A stretch of DNA of 64,000 nucleotides, taken from positions 744,001-808,000 of the forward strand of contig NZ_CP073697.1 of the NCBI RefSeq assembly GCF_025264665.1, read 5' to 3'. The position numbers and the translations under genes were made by a program. Positions 1 to 9,131 of this stretch are shown piece by piece. The notes under the pieces were generated by a model that saw only the letters and a program-made list of their open reading frames with translations, searched no databases and was not told where the DNA came from. Source of the stretch: Edaphobacter flagellatus (GTDB lineage: Bacteria; Acidobacteriota; Terriglobia; Terriglobales; Acidobacteriaceae). Each line of letters starts with the position of its first letter. The stretch's first letter is position 1.

Positions 1-71
1 TCTTCTGCGCACTACAGGGGAACTTCCACAAGTCTTATCGAATGATCTCGTTCACTTTTGAGAGGCTTGCC

Positions 72-1478
72 TTATGCCGATATGAGCCCAAGCCAATGTC
101 GTGTTACAGGAATACGGCTGAGCACAAATCTCTCCGCTAGCAGCGTAAGAATCAGCGAGATCATTAACGCGGGAAGATAAAGAGCGAGCGCAAGAACTAC
201 AGCGATCAGAGCAAAACTCCATCGCGGACGAGCAAGAGCAATAGGGGCTCCCAACACTCCGACCTGTCTCCGTTTCCACCACATCACCGCCGCGCTTATG
301 CAGAGGAGAACGAGCCCCATGGCAGTAGCCAGCCCTAAAAGCTGATTCGCAAGTCCAAAGAGCTGGCCTTCGTGCGCTGCCACACCGATTCCCACCATCC
401 GATCGAGAAGCAGGCGCTGATTAAAATTTTGCCGACTCACGATTGCTCCCGTGCTCGGATTGGCTTGGATGACATCGCGTAAGGTTCGATTCTGCGCGTC
501 AGATTTAATTGTCCATGTACCGCCGGGCTTCATCGCAGGCATGATCTCGACCGGCGAGGCAAGATGCAGCGACTCGGCAACCGGAACCAGACGATTGAAG
601 GGCGTGTACGCATCGGGCGAGGTCATGTGGTGCATTATGTGCCCCATGTGACCGGAGTGTTCCATAGCTGTCATGTCATCCATGATGTTGAGGCTGTTCG
701 TGTTCATGGCGGCTCGATCCGCGAGTTCTCCGGCCCGGCTCGTGTTCCAATCCTGACGTGCGACAGAAGTACCTGTGATCTGACGAATCTTCTTGAAGCA
801 CCCTCCCCAGCCTTTTGCCCACGGTAAGCCGGTCAGGATGAGGAACAGGGCGAAGGCCGACACCCAAACGCCGGTCACGGCGTGAAGATCGCGCCAGAGG
901 ATGCGCTGCCCCTTGCTTGTGCGCACCCAAAGAACTCCTGCAAGCCTTTCCGTTTGTCGCGGCCACCAGAGGTAAAGACCGGTGAGTAGAAGCACGATCG
1001 CCCAGGAAGCAGCCAGTTCGACCAGATAGGATCCCCATCTTCCGGCAAGCAGCTCGCCATGCAGATAGAAGAGGATGCGCATGGGACGCTTGTCTTCGTT
1101 CACGACGTTGAGGATCGCCAAGGTTTGAGGATGTACATACACCCGATATTCCTGCTTCCCGACGCCAACGATGACACGCACGGCAGCATTCGCGCTCGGC
1201 GGAAGTTCATAGTAATGCAAGCTGGAATCGGCAACAGCAGCGACGGCCGCCTTCGCGATGGCCTCCGGCGTTGCTCGTGAGCCGGCCATATGAAGATGGT
1301 CATAAGGCCTATCAAAGTACCGTTCGATCTGAGGCTTGAAGAGATAGATCGATCCCGTGCATGCCAGCCAAATAACAAGGGGGATGCAGAAGATTCCGGC
1401 ATAGAAGTGCCACCGCCAGATTGTGCGATACAGGCGTCGGCTCTGTTCCTGTTTCGTAGAATTCACGTGTGAAGCCAT
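72..1478 (-). CDS. PepSY-associated transmembrane protein with His/Met-rich loop
   Basis: 468-aa inner-membrane protein of the PepSY/PiuB type, a family usually found beside TonB-dependent metal receptors. Hydrophobic segments are visible near the N-terminus (IPLVIWLACTGSIYLF), in the middle (SWAIVLLLTGLYLWW, SAFALFLILTGLPW) and twice at the C-terminus. A periplasmic-type segment at about residues 265-285 is rich in Met and His (HSGHMGHIMHHM), as in copper-binding loops. Start at 1478 is chosen because GGAG lies just upstream; the in-frame ATG at 1490 has no ribosome site. It follows the TonB receptor gene on the same strand with a strong hairpin between them. The copper role is inference; iron or siderophore reduction is the family alternative. 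Confidence 0.85.
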   Translation of the reverse strand: MASHVNSTKQEQSRRLYRTIWRWHFYAGIFCIPLVIWLACTGSIYLFKPQIERYFDRPYDHLHMAGSRATPEAIAKAAVAAVADSSLHYYELPPSANAAVRVIVGVGKQEYRVYVHPQTLAILNVVNEDKRPMRILFYLHGELLAGRWGSYLVELAASWAIVLLLTGLYLWWPRQTERLAGVLWVRTSKGQRILWRDLHAVTGVWVSAFALFLILTGLPWAKGWGGCFKKIRQITGTSVARQDWNTSRAGELADRAAMNTNSLNIMDDMTAMEHSGHMGHIMHHMTSPDAYTPFNRLVPVAESLHLASPVEIMPAMKPGGTWTIKSDAQNRTLRDVIQANPSTGAIVSRQNFNQRLLLDRMVGIGVAAHEGQLFGLANQLLGLATAMGLVLLCISAAVMWWKRRQVGVLGAPIALARPRWSFALIAVVLALALYLPALMISLILTLLAERFVLSRIPVTRHWLGLISA

Positions 1479-1513
1479 GTGTTTCTCCATTCAAGATTTC
1501 GGTAATTCAGTGT

Positions 1514-1550
1514 TGCTGCTCTGCGGCGCGGTGCAAGCCGCAGAGCAGCA
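1514..1550 (-). terminator. 14-bp perfect hairpin between receptor and PepSY genes
   Basis: Positions 1514-1527 (TGCTGCTCTGCGGC) are perfectly complementary to 1537-1550, with a 9-nt loop. It lies in the 77 bp between the TonB receptor stop and the PepSY start. On the minus strand no T-run follows, so it may be a partial terminator or an RNA-processing/stability hairpin setting receptor to PepSY ratio rather than a full terminator. Confidence 0.55.
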
Positions 1551-1555
1551 TTTGG

Positions 1556-4099
1556 TCAGAACCGCACCCGCACGCCGCCATAGGAGGCGCGTGGTGTGCC
1601 AGCGTAAATTGATCCAGTAGTGGTGGCCAAAACCGCTGCGCCATTTTGCTGGCCCATACTGTTCAGACTGTTCGTGATATTTCCCGCGGAGGCGATGTAA
1701 GTCTTGTCCGCGAGATTCTGCATGTCGAAAAAGAACCTGAGACGAGAGAGGGCTCCGTGTCCTGCGGGAGGGTCGTAGTGCGTGCTCAGGTTGAGTAACG
1801 TATAACCTGCCGCAGAAAGCAGGTTTGCATTGTCCAATGAGTATGCATCTCTCCAGTTCGTTTCCAGATACCCACCAAAACCACGCAGTTTACCGTGCGG
1901 TTGATCGTAGACAATGCGTCCATTTAGAAAGTGTGGCTGCACACCCGGAATACGATTGCCGTTACGGGAGAAGCTGTTGCTGAAGCTTCCCGTAGTGATC
2001 TGCTCGGTGTAGTTGGTATATATCTGATTGTCATACGTGTAGGAAGCGCGGAGACGCAGACCGGAAAGTGCGACAGGCATCGGGTGCCAATCCACGCTTG
2101 CCTGAACGCCGCGATGGGCGGATGCCGGTGCATTGAAGGTGAAGCTCTGAAGGTTCACCCCGGGAGACTGCGTCACCTGTTCGTTGTGGAACCATTCGTA
2201 GAACAGAGCCGCGGAAAGTTGCAGTCTAGAGCTAAGCGACCAATCGGCACCGCCATCCACACCGATGTTGCGCTGTGTTTTGAGCGTGGTGTTATTGCCG
2301 AACTGCCCCTGTGCATTTGTAAAGAGTTGGGTGGCCTGGGGTGTTCCATATCCCATACCCAACCGGGCATGAATGCGCCAGACATGATCGGGATGAAACT
2401 GAACACCCACTTCTGGAGCAACGTTGAAGAAGGTGCGGTTTGCTGGAACCGGAGAGATGGTCGGTGTTCCCCCGACTGGATACGTGAAGTTGTTGGCGAT
2501 GGCGCTCAGGCTGGTATATTCAGCGCCGAGACCGGCGACGAGCGTCCACCTCTCCGCAAGCGCCATCTCCTCACGAAGATGAAATCCGGTGTTGAGATGG
2601 CTTCCGACAACGGTCTGCGTCGCTCCACCGAGTGTGGCTCCTCCACCCGGCATGAGGTTGGAGCTTTGTGAGTTGATGTTTTCATAATTGAAGAAGCCGC
2701 CCGCAAGTGTGGTGGATTGTCGCCCAGCGGTCAGTCCATGACGAAGCACATTGCTTGCGACATTGAAGGATGGCAGTGTTCCTCGATAGGCGGAGGCACT
2801 GGTCGGCTGATTAGCATCACGGTTGTCCCAAACAAATTGTGTCTGCCATGTGGTGTTTGCCGTGAGGTCATGCTCGTACCGCGCGCCGACGATCGTACGA
2901 CGGTCATGGCGATTGAGTCCGGCCTGTGCGGCACCCAATGACACTCTCGTACCGTTGTATCCGTTCGCATACACGCTGACACTGCCGCAGCCATTTGTCG
3001 CAAAGGCCGCGCTGTAGGTTTGGCAGTCCAGCTGATATGGGTTCAGACGGTATTGAGCCAGCGATAGTCGAATGGACAGGTTTGTGTCGAGATCGTTGTT
3101 GATGAACTTGAAGGTCATCCGATCACGAGGCGTCGCTGCAAAGGTTGCGAGGATGTTAGCCGTGACCGTGTTGTATTGATTATTGACCGTGGCCTGGTCA
3201 GCTCGGACATTGCTCACAAAGGCCGAAAGTTGATAGCGCTCATTCCCGACGCCATAGGCGATGTAGTCGTTGTAGTATCCAAAGCTGCCAAAGTCAGCGC
3301 CAATTTCTACGCCCTGAATCTCGCTGCCGCTCCGTGTGTGGAAGTTAATTGCACCGCCGGACGCATAGTTCCCATACAGCGCTGATGATGGACCTTCGAC
3401 AACGTCAATGCTGCTATAGGCGTGCGGGTCTGTGAGATCGGTTCGCGCCAAGCCGTCGGGCTGCGTCACGGGAAACCCGTCCTCAAAGACCTGAACGTTG
3501 CGAACTCCGTACGTCTGTCGCGTGCTTGACCCACGCACCGAGACAGCTACATCACGCGGACCATTACCTTGTACGAAGGTTACTCCGGGCACCAGGCTGA
3601 TAACATCGGCGATGGTTGTTGCCGGAGAGTTCTTGAAGTCCTCACGACTTACCTGAGCTTGTGTCTGACTAACGGGTGTTTCTGTCGCCAATCCCGCCTG
3701 AGCTTCAACGGTGACACTTTGCGTGAGTGTGGAGACCAGCATTTTGAACGTCAATGCGACACTGGTACCGGCCACTATGGTTACGCGTTGCCGCGTCTCC
3801 TGGAAGCCTTCATGTGTGATCACAATTTCGTAGCTACCAGAAGATAGCTGGCGAAGAGCGAAATGGCCTTGTTGATCTGTTGTCGCTCTTTGTTGAGTTC
3901 CTTGAGCAGAGCGCAGTTCGATCTGTGCTCCAACGATGGCCGCGTTACCTGAGTCGATTACACTGCCGCTTAGAGCCGTAAGGGACTGCCGCTCATTCTG
4001 ACCCGTAAGCTCAGCCCTCTCCTGAGCGCGAATAGAAATGGTGATCGTCAGAGCTGGCAAGACAGCAGCCAGCACGTAAGGTCGGGCAAAACTTAACAT
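1556..4099 (-). CDS. TonB-dependent outer-membrane receptor with N-terminal carboxypeptidase-regulatory domain
   Basis: 847 aa. An N-terminal signal peptide (about residues 1-25, ending near IRAQ) is followed by a CarboxypepD_reg-like beta domain (about 40-115). Next comes a TonB plug (about 140-260, with VISLVPGV, VSVRGSSTRQTYG and VVEGPSSALYGNYASGGAI), then a long beta-barrel ending in aromatic/Arg (GGVRVRF), the usual outer-membrane C-terminus. It imports a substrate through the outer membrane using TonB energy. The N-terminal regulatory domain before the plug is common in Acidobacteriota and Bacteroidota receptors. GGAG precedes the start. The PepSY gene downstream and Cys/His-rich exported proteins upstream suggest a metal, perhaps copper, as ligand; the substrate itself cannot be read from sequence. 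Confidence 0.92.
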   Translation of the reverse strand: MLSFARPYVLAAVLPALTITISIRAQERAELTGQNERQSLTALSGSVIDSGNAAIVGAQIELRSAQGTQQRATTDQQGHFALRQLSSGSYEIVITHEGFQETRQRVTIVAGTSVALTFKMLVSTLTQSVTVEAQAGLATETPVSQTQAQVSREDFKNSPATTIADVISLVPGVTFVQGNGPRDVAVSVRGSSTRQTYGVRNVQVFEDGFPVTQPDGLARTDLTDPHAYSSIDVVEGPSSALYGNYASGGAINFHTRSGSEIQGVEIGADFGSFGYYNDYIAYGVGNERYQLSAFVSNVRADQATVNNQYNTVTANILATFAATPRDRMTFKFINNDLDTNLSIRLSLAQYRLNPYQLDCQTYSAAFATNGCGSVSVYANGYNGTRVSLGAAQAGLNRHDRRTIVGARYEHDLTANTTWQTQFVWDNRDANQPTSASAYRGTLPSFNVASNVLRHGLTAGRQSTTLAGGFFNYENINSQSSNLMPGGGATLGGATQTVVGSHLNTGFHLREEMALAERWTLVAGLGAEYTSLSAIANNFTYPVGGTPTISPVPANRTFFNVAPEVGVQFHPDHVWRIHARLGMGYGTPQATQLFTNAQGQFGNNTTLKTQRNIGVDGGADWSLSSRLQLSAALFYEWFHNEQVTQSPGVNLQSFTFNAPASAHRGVQASVDWHPMPVALSGLRLRASYTYDNQIYTNYTEQITTGSFSNSFSRNGNRIPGVQPHFLNGRIVYDQPHGKLRGFGGYLETNWRDAYSLDNANLLSAAGYTLLNLSTHYDPPAGHGALSRLRFFFDMQNLADKTYIASAGNITNSLNSMGQQNGAAVLATTTGSIYAGTPRASYGGVRVRF

Positions 4100-4122
4100 G
4101 GATTCTCCAGCGTTTTGGCGGC

Positions 4123-4575
4123 CTAATAGACCGCAGCCAAGGACAAAACCTCAGGCGAATTGGCTGGAAAAGGAGGACCACGTTGGCGATTAGGAGTAGC
4201 GATCTCACGGGCGTCCGTAGACCCCGACATCGCCTGAAACGCGGAATGCTGCAGTTGCAATCGGAGTTGAACAATCTCGACGGGACGAGCATGGTGATCC
4301 CCGAACAATACCGGCGCGTTGGGTACATTACAGGGACATTTCTCAGAGATGTGAGGCGCGGAGACACTGCGCCCATGAGTATCTGAGGCAACGAGCAGAT
4401 GCCCCATGGAGCACTTGTGCTTCCCATGAGAACGGCAGCACGCGGGCAACGTGGCCTCATCGTCAGTACCGAGGGATTGCGCAGCAGCGATGAACGGCAG
4501 CAGGAATCCGAGCAACAGCACCAGAGCGCTGGCTCTTCTCCATGTTCTCCATCCGAGCTTTGCTACCGTTCTCAG
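4123..4575 (-). CDS. Exported Cys/His-rich small protein (paralogue A)
   Basis: About 150 aa. An N-terminal basic region plus hydrophobic segment (ALVLLLGFLLPFIAAAQ) looks like a signal peptide or anchor. After it comes LPACCRSHGKHKCSM, closely matched in the neighbouring protein at 4768-5163 (LPACCRKNGKHHCMM), then CPC and HHAR motifs. The CC-H-H-C-M spacing suggests a soft-metal site. It sits 23 bp upstream of the TonB receptor on the same strand, so co-transcription is likely. Start is uncertain: ATG at 4575 or an upstream GTG at 4602, both with weak ribosome sites. I do not recognise a named family; a metal-chaperone role is inference. Confidence 0.6.
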   Translation of the reverse strand: MRTVAKLGWRTWRRASALVLLLGFLLPFIAAAQSLGTDDEATLPACCRSHGKHKCSMGHLLVASDTHGRSVSAPHISEKCPCNVPNAPVLFGDHHARPVEIVQLRLQLQHSAFQAMSGSTDAREIATPNRQRGPPFPANSPEVLSLAAVY

Positions 4576-4767
4576 CATCTGCGGCGCCTGCGCCTTTTCC
4601 ACTGGATTCCAAGGCGAAACCCTGCAGAAGCAATCGTTGATTCACACACATATCGTCCAATGCACTTCATCGATGCAAGAGTCGACATTCTGGCTGATCA
4701 CCTGGAGCCAGATACACGAGAGCTGTGCCGAACGTTAAGTTCGGATCAGCCGGGTTTGGTCGGCGAG

Positions 4768-5163
4768 CTAGAGGGAGAAGCTTGGAGGGCCGCGCTTCTG
4801 ACGGGAGCGATCACGAGAGATGCGACGCTTCGATTCCGTCTGCGCAACCACTGCGGACTGGCCGGCCAGTCCAATAAACACCATTTGCCCCGACGGAATG
4901 CCAAAAGGGTTCGGCTGATGACCGAGCGTCAGCGCACCGGGACAATAAGGGCACTTCTCTCCGGGAGCGGTGAACTGTGGCTTACCACTCACAAGAGAGT
5001 TGCGTTCCATCATGCTCATCATGCAGTGATGCTTACCGTTCTTGCGGCAGCAAGCAGGCAGATTCGCCTCGCTCTTTGGTGTCATCGCAAAGAGCGTCGA
5101 AGCGAACGGAAGGCCAAAGATGGCCAACAGCGTGATGGCGATCAGCTTACGCAATGTCTCCAT
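4768..5163 (-). CDS. Exported Cys/His-rich small protein (paralogue B)
   Basis: 131 aa starting METLRKLIA, with a signal-like hydrophobic stretch (ITLLAIFGLPFASTLFA) followed by LPACCRKNGKHHCMMSMM and later EKCPYCPGA. The shared CCR-GKH-C-M block marks it as a paralogue of the protein at 4123-4575. The longer reading frame starting at 5331 adds a low-complexity N-terminus before the signal peptide and is rejected. It heads the minus-strand run leading into the TonB receptor and PepSY genes. A metal-binding periplasmic function is inferred from Cys, His and Met content only. Confidence 0.6.
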   Translation of the reverse strand: METLRKLIAITLLAIFGLPFASTLFAMTPKSEANLPACCRKNGKHHCMMSMMERNSLVSGKPQFTAPGEKCPYCPGALTLGHQPNPFGIPSGQMVFIGLAGQSAVVAQTESKRRISRDRSRQKRGPPSFSL

Positions 5164-5579
5164 TGAAGCATTGTTATGATCTTCACCGCAATCTGACGTG
5201 CACGGCGCGCAAAAGCGAGTTAGGGAAATCGCAGAACTTGGCTTGCGTCTCGTCAAGTTTGAAAAGGACCGGGGAGAGGAAAGAATAGAAATCCCTTCGG
5301 GATTTTCACGGTCCCAGCGCTCTCGATTCAAACGATCCCTCCGATTCCAGGCGAGTAACCGATGACCCGCAGAGATGATCCGAAAGGTGACAAATTTTGT
5401 TTATGTGGCAGCATTTGCTCCCGGTCTGGGACAATCCGCAGTCGACTATCCAACCAGTTCCTCCTAACTTCCACTCACTAAGCGCATTGTTCTTTCACAT
5501 TTTTGAATCTTTAGACCGACTGGTCTACTCTATTTCAGCTATGAGGTAACAGGCCTCGGAGATTTAGGAGGAACAAGCA
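5164..5579. other. Divergent intergenic region
   Basis: 416 bp between the leftward metal cluster and the rightward SDR gene, so it should hold promoters for both directions. The only clear site is the TAGACC-GACT-GGTCTA palindrome at 5512-5527. No further gene is supported here. Confidence 0.6.
5512..5527. promoter_or_regulatory. NemR/AcuR-type TetR operator
   Basis: TAGACC-GACT-GGTCTA is a 6-4-6 palindrome identical in form to the box known for NemR of E. coli and AcuR-type regulators (TAGACC-N4-GGTCTA). It lies 52 bp upstream of the SDR start and 39-54 bp upstream of its AGGAGG site, in core-promoter range. The TetR protein encoded at 6423-7010 is the obvious ligand. Confidence 0.75.
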
Positions 5580-6374
5580 ATGTCAGCACCAAAAGGCACA
5601 GCACTGATCACAGGAGCATCCACCGGCATCGGCGCCGTTTATGCCGATCGCCTTGCAAAGCGCGGTTACGATCTGATTCTTGTTGCTCGCAACGAGGAGA
5701 GGCTCTCAGAGTCTGCCGCACGATTGAAGCCTACCGGCCGCAGAATTGAGACAATTGTGGCCGACCTGACCAACAAAGAGGACGTGCAGCGCGTAGCTGA
5801 ACGCCTGAGTACTGATCCGGCGATCACGGCGCTCGTGAATAATGCCGGTTTGGGCAGCGCGCGAAAGCTTCTTGAGGAGAAGATAGATGCTCTGGAGTCG
5901 ATGATCTATTTGAATGTCACCGCGTTGACGAGACTGGCCCTTGCTGCGCTGCCCGCATTTATCGCGCGCAAGAACGGTTTGCTCATCAACATTGCCTCGG
6001 TGGTGGCTCTTGCGCCGGATCTCTTGAACGGCACTTACAGTGGCACCAAGGCGTACGTCGTCAACTTTACCCTGGCGCTGAAGAACGAGTTGGAAGGCAC
6101 CGGCGTGACCGTTCAGGCTGTACTGCCTGGAGCAACTGCAACGCCATTCTGGGAGAAGGCTGGCCGTCCGGTAGAGGATTTTCCGGCCGAGTTTGTGATG
6201 ACGGCAGAGGATATGGTGGATGCGTCGCTTGCAGGCCTCGACCAACATGAATTGATCACCATTCCTGCTCTACCCGATGTCGCTGACTGGGAGAAATACG
6301 AAATGGCACGCAAAGCTTTAGGGCCGAATCTTTCACGCCAGAAACCGGCAGATCGTTATGGAATTCAAGACTGA
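5580..6374 (+). CDS. Short-chain dehydrogenase/reductase
   Basis: 264-aa classical SDR with the NAD(P) glycine motif near the N-terminus (TGASTGIG), NNAG at about residue 87, and catalytic Tyr-Lys as YSGTK about residue 158. AGGAGG lies 8 bp before the ATG. It is transcribed behind a NemR-type box and followed after 48 bp by the TetR gene, so it is likely repressed by TetR and induced by an electrophile or similar stress. It is similar to the SDR at 15456-16229 inside the ICE: same GAVYA extension after the glycine motif and same C-terminal EL(I/V)TIP--PDV--W block. Substrate unknown. Confidence 0.9.
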   Translation: MSAPKGTALITGASTGIGAVYADRLAKRGYDLILVARNEERLSESAARLKPTGRRIETIVADLTNKEDVQRVAERLSTDPAITALVNNAGLGSARKLLEEKIDALESMIYLNVTALTRLALAALPAFIARKNGLLINIASVVALAPDLLNGTYSGTKAYVVNFTLALKNELEGTGVTVQAVLPGATATPFWEKAGRPVEDFPAEFVMTAEDMVDASLAGLDQHELITIPALPDVADWEKYEMARKALGPNLSRQKPADRYGIQD

Positions 6375-6422
6375 AAGTACTGTTCGAATTTCCACGCAAC
6401 CGGAAGCAGTTAGGAGTCTTCG

Positions 6423-7010
6423 ATGACACCCAATTCGACACGCGAACACCTGATTGAAGTAGGGCAGAAGCTAATGCGTCGATATGGATACAATGCAACG
6501 GGGCTAAGCGACATTTTGAAGGCTGCGGATGTGCCGAAAGGTTCCTTCTATCATCATTTTGACAGCAAGGAAGATTTTGCCAAAGCAGCGTTGGATAAGT
6601 ATCGCGACAGCCTCGCGGAGCGGACCGCAGCAGCTCTGAATAATTCGAAGGTCGCTCCACTGAAACGTTTAAAGGGTCTCTTCACAGATTTGATTAAAAC
6701 TTCCGGTCACAGCGGACCAATCCCCGGATGCATGCTGGGCCGTTTCAGTTTAGAGATTGCTACAGATCATCCTCAGTTGAGGGAACAGCTCAGCACGGGA
6801 TTTTCAAACTGGCAACGTGCAATCACGGCTGTGCTTCAACAGGCAGTTGCGCAGAAGGAACTTCCCGCAAGTACAAATCCTGAGTTATTAGCGGGTTTCG
6901 TGGTCAACAGTTGGGAGGGGGCGTTGTTGCGCTCACAGGCTGAAAAGAGCGATGCGCCTCTTCAAACATTCATGGAATACATATTCGACGTGCTCTTGAA
7001 AAAGCGCTAA
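6423..7010 (+). CDS. TetR/AcrR family regulator, NemR/AcuR-like
   Basis: 195 aa. The N-terminal helix-turn-helix (about residues 8-55) reads GLSDILKAADVPKGSFYHHFDSKEDF, the typical TetR recognition region. The C-terminal ligand domain carries PGCMLGRFSLEIA with a Cys at the place where NemR-like regulators have a reactive Cys. It follows the SDR gene by 48 bp in the same direction, and a NemR-type palindrome lies upstream of that gene; autoregulation of the unit is likely. Sensing of electrophiles or hypochlorite is inferred from the family and the single conserved Cys. Confidence 0.88.
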   Translation: MTPNSTREHLIEVGQKLMRRYGYNATGLSDILKAADVPKGSFYHHFDSKEDFAKAALDKYRDSLAERTAAALNNSKVAPLKRLKGLFTDLIKTSGHSGPIPGCMLGRFSLEIATDHPQLREQLSTGFSNWQRAITAVLQQAVAQKELPASTNPELLAGFVVNSWEGALLRSQAEKSDAPLQTFMEYIFDVLLKKR

Positions 7011-7134
7011 AGCTTTACAGCCTGGCGAGACATAACCAGTAGCGACGCTGGAAGGAGAGCCCTACGCCAACTCGGGGTGGGTAAGAAGTCATCGCAAACC
7101 CGAAACCAACAGAATTGAACGGAAGGAGAAACAT

Positions 7135-7632
7135 ATGTCCATGATCTATCTTCATCAGACAACAACCCTCACACCCGAGCAGTACATCGCCGGGCTTACG
7201 GACTTCGGCCCGGGCCGGGCGAAGCTATTCGCAAACAGCTCCGACGAGTATCTTAAGGTGCATCAGCATAGCGAGACGCAGGCAGACGTTACGGAAGGCT
7301 CAGGCGGCATATGGGAACGTCTGCATTATGACTGGTCTGATCCCGATCATGTTGTCCTTACGACAACTGACTCCAACGTTTGGGGAGGTGCTTCCGGCCA
7401 CACGTACCATTTCACACGCCGTCCTGACGGAACTACCGACATCGATGTAGTTGTCGTACGCGAGGGCAAGAACTTGAAGGGGCGTTTTCTTGGCTTTGTC
7501 CTGGGCACAATCGGCAAGAGTGTCTTGGAGAAGGCTTTTATGAATAGTGTTAAAGCCATCGAAGCATGCCACGTTGCCATGAACACACAAGGCGCCTCAG
7601 ACAGAATGCCAGAATCGTTGTCGCAGGCGTAA
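7135..7632 (+). CDS. SRPBCC-like small-molecule-binding protein
   Basis: 165 aa. The pattern of a short N-terminal strand, alternating beta strands (HVVLTTTDSNVWGG, HTYHFTRRPDGTTDIDVVVVREG) and a long C-terminal helix (VLEKAFMNSVKAIEA) fits the START/SRPBCC helix-grip fold, which binds hydrophobic ligands. AAGGAG precedes the start, with a second ATG two codons on. It lies 124 bp after TetR and 45 bp before the VOC gene, so it probably belongs to the same stress cluster. No catalytic residues can be assigned. Confidence 0.6.
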   Translation: MSMIYLHQTTTLTPEQYIAGLTDFGPGRAKLFANSSDEYLKVHQHSETQADVTEGSGGIWERLHYDWSDPDHVVLTTTDSNVWGGASGHTYHFTRRPDGTTDIDVVVVREGKNLKGRFLGFVLGTIGKSVLEKAFMNSVKAIEACHVAMNTQGASDRMPESLSQA

Positions 7633-7677
7633 AAGCCATCAATTCGCGATCCAAAAATCGAACGTGTGGAGGAAGTC

Positions 7678-8316
7678 ATGAGCAGCGAACTCAATATGGA
7701 TATGAAGCTCGAAGCAGTTGTCATTCCGGTTTCAGACGTCGATCGTGCGAAAGAGTTTTACTCACGACTAAGCTGGCGGCTCGATGCGGACTTCCGTTTC
7801 GAGAACGGGTTTCGCTTGATTCAGTTCACACCGCCAGGCTCAGGAGCTTCGGTTCAGTTCGGCACGAAGATTACTTCGGCTACACCGGGCTCTGCGCAGG
7901 GTCTTTATCTGGTGGTCTCGGACATCGCAGCAGCACGCAGCGAGCTTGCTGCCCGTGGTGTTGAAATCAGCGAAGTGTTTCATCCGGAAGCGCCGGGTGC
8001 ACAATTCCGAGCTGGGCAAACCGATGCACGCATTGCTGGTGCTGCACCAAATAGAGCAAGCTATGGATCGTTTGCAACATTCAACGATCCAGACGGCAAT
8101 ACCTGGTTATTGCAGGAAGTCACAAATCGGCTTCCGGGACGTATCACCAGCGAGACGAGTTATAAGTCGGCAGACGATCTGACCCAGGCACTTATTCGTG
8201 CAGCAAAAGCACATGGACAGCACGAACAAAGAATTGGACAAGCCGACCCTGAGTGGCCTGTCTGGTACGCCGAGTATATGATCCGAGAGCAAGCGGGTAA
8301 GGAATTGCCTCGGTAA
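7678..8316 (+). CDS. VOC (glyoxalase/bleomycin-resistance fold) protein
   Basis: 212 aa. The N-terminal half shows the VOC pattern: VVIPVSDVDRAKEFYSRLSWRLDADF, then QFTPPGSGASVQFG, then YLVVSDIAAARSELAARGVE and FNDPDGNTWLLQEV. The last about 60 residues form an extra C-terminal tail. Start at 7678 is preferred over 7666 because GGAGG lies 7 bp before it. Family members are metal-dependent lyases, dioxygenases or antibiotic-binding proteins; here the usual metal-site His is not obvious and the Glu of the last strand is present, so activity is uncertain. Confidence 0.85.
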   Translation: MSSELNMDMKLEAVVIPVSDVDRAKEFYSRLSWRLDADFRFENGFRLIQFTPPGSGASVQFGTKITSATPGSAQGLYLVVSDIAAARSELAARGVEISEVFHPEAPGAQFRAGQTDARIAGAAPNRASYGSFATFNDPDGNTWLLQEVTNRLPGRITSETSYKSADDLTQALIRAAKAHGQHEQRIGQADPEWPVWYAEYMIREQAGKELPR

Positions 8317-8378
8317 ATTGACGATTTTGCGTTCATAACATGCGGTAGTGGCAATAAATCTAGCGAGGAGGAATGACA

Positions 8379-8786
8379 ATGCATCCATTACGAAAATTAC
8401 GGGAAGCGGGGAAGCCTACAGCCGCTGAGATTAGCGAACTGCTCGCAGAAAACGTCGTATTCAACAGCCCAATACTGGCCCGGTCGATCCAGGGACGTGA
8501 AGCCTGCGCGGCGATTTTCGCGCAGTCTAGTTCTACGCGCGGTTCCGGCACCTATATCGCTGAGGTCAAGCTCGATGAGCGCACCACCTTCTTGCGTTGG
8601 GTGGGGACGATGGATGGTCACAAGTTCGAGAGCTTGGAGGTCGTTGTAGACAACGAGCAAGGGCTGATTGTTGAGCGCACAATTGCTCTCCGGCCGTATC
8701 CAGCTCTAAAGCTATTCCGAGATGCCATGTATGCATCGCTCAAGGACAAACTGCCGCATGATGTTTGGGACTACCCAACGTCCTAG
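8379..8786 (+). CDS. NTF2-like/SnoaL-like protein
   Basis: 135 aa with the cone-shaped NTF2-like pattern: N-terminal helix (ISELLAENVVFNSPILARSIQGREACAAIF), then beta strands (YIAEVKLDERTTFLRWVGTMDGHKFESLEVVVDNEQGLIVERTIALRPYPAL). Such proteins are small enzymes or ligand-binding subunits. Start at 8379 rather than 8373 because GGAGG then has a 7-bp spacer. It closes the SDR-TetR-SRPBCC-VOC run. A distant functional analogue sits inside the ICE at 16641-17093. Confidence 0.7.
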   Translation: MHPLRKLREAGKPTAAEISELLAENVVFNSPILARSIQGREACAAIFAQSSSTRGSGTYIAEVKLDERTTFLRWVGTMDGHKFESLEVVVDNEQGLIVERTIALRPYPALKLFRDAMYASLKDKLPHDVWDYPTS

Positions 8787-9131
8787 TGTTCCGGTCACAA
8801 ATGGTTCAAATCGGGCTGACATATCCCTCGATCGAAAACGGACCGCAAGCGATGCGTGTCCTCCTCATACCGGCGCTCTTCTTGCTCGGCTTGCCCCGTG
8901 CGACGCCGGAGATACGCAAGGATGCTGGGGCAGATCGGAGTTCCTTAGCGTTCGGTATGGGCACTTCTTTGCTAAACGGATTTCAGGCAAGCTATTGCGG
9001 GCGATTTCTGCGACCAAACGCGAGGCCCTTGAGTCTTGAGGGCAGCAAAAAAGGTGCCGGAAACTCTTAGCACCCTCGCGGGTCACAACTGATCTTGTCA
9101 CTATGCCATAACCGGTTTATTTTCTTTGGTT
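8787..9131. other. Intergenic region left of the ICE
   Basis: 345 bp with no convincing gene. Short open frames here have no ribosome site and no recognisable protein. This is the last chromosomal DNA before the left att site. Confidence 0.5.

Noticed and set aside
8765..9070. 101-codon plus frame next to the left att site
   Set aside because: No ribosome site, overlaps the NTF2-like gene end, no recognisable protein.
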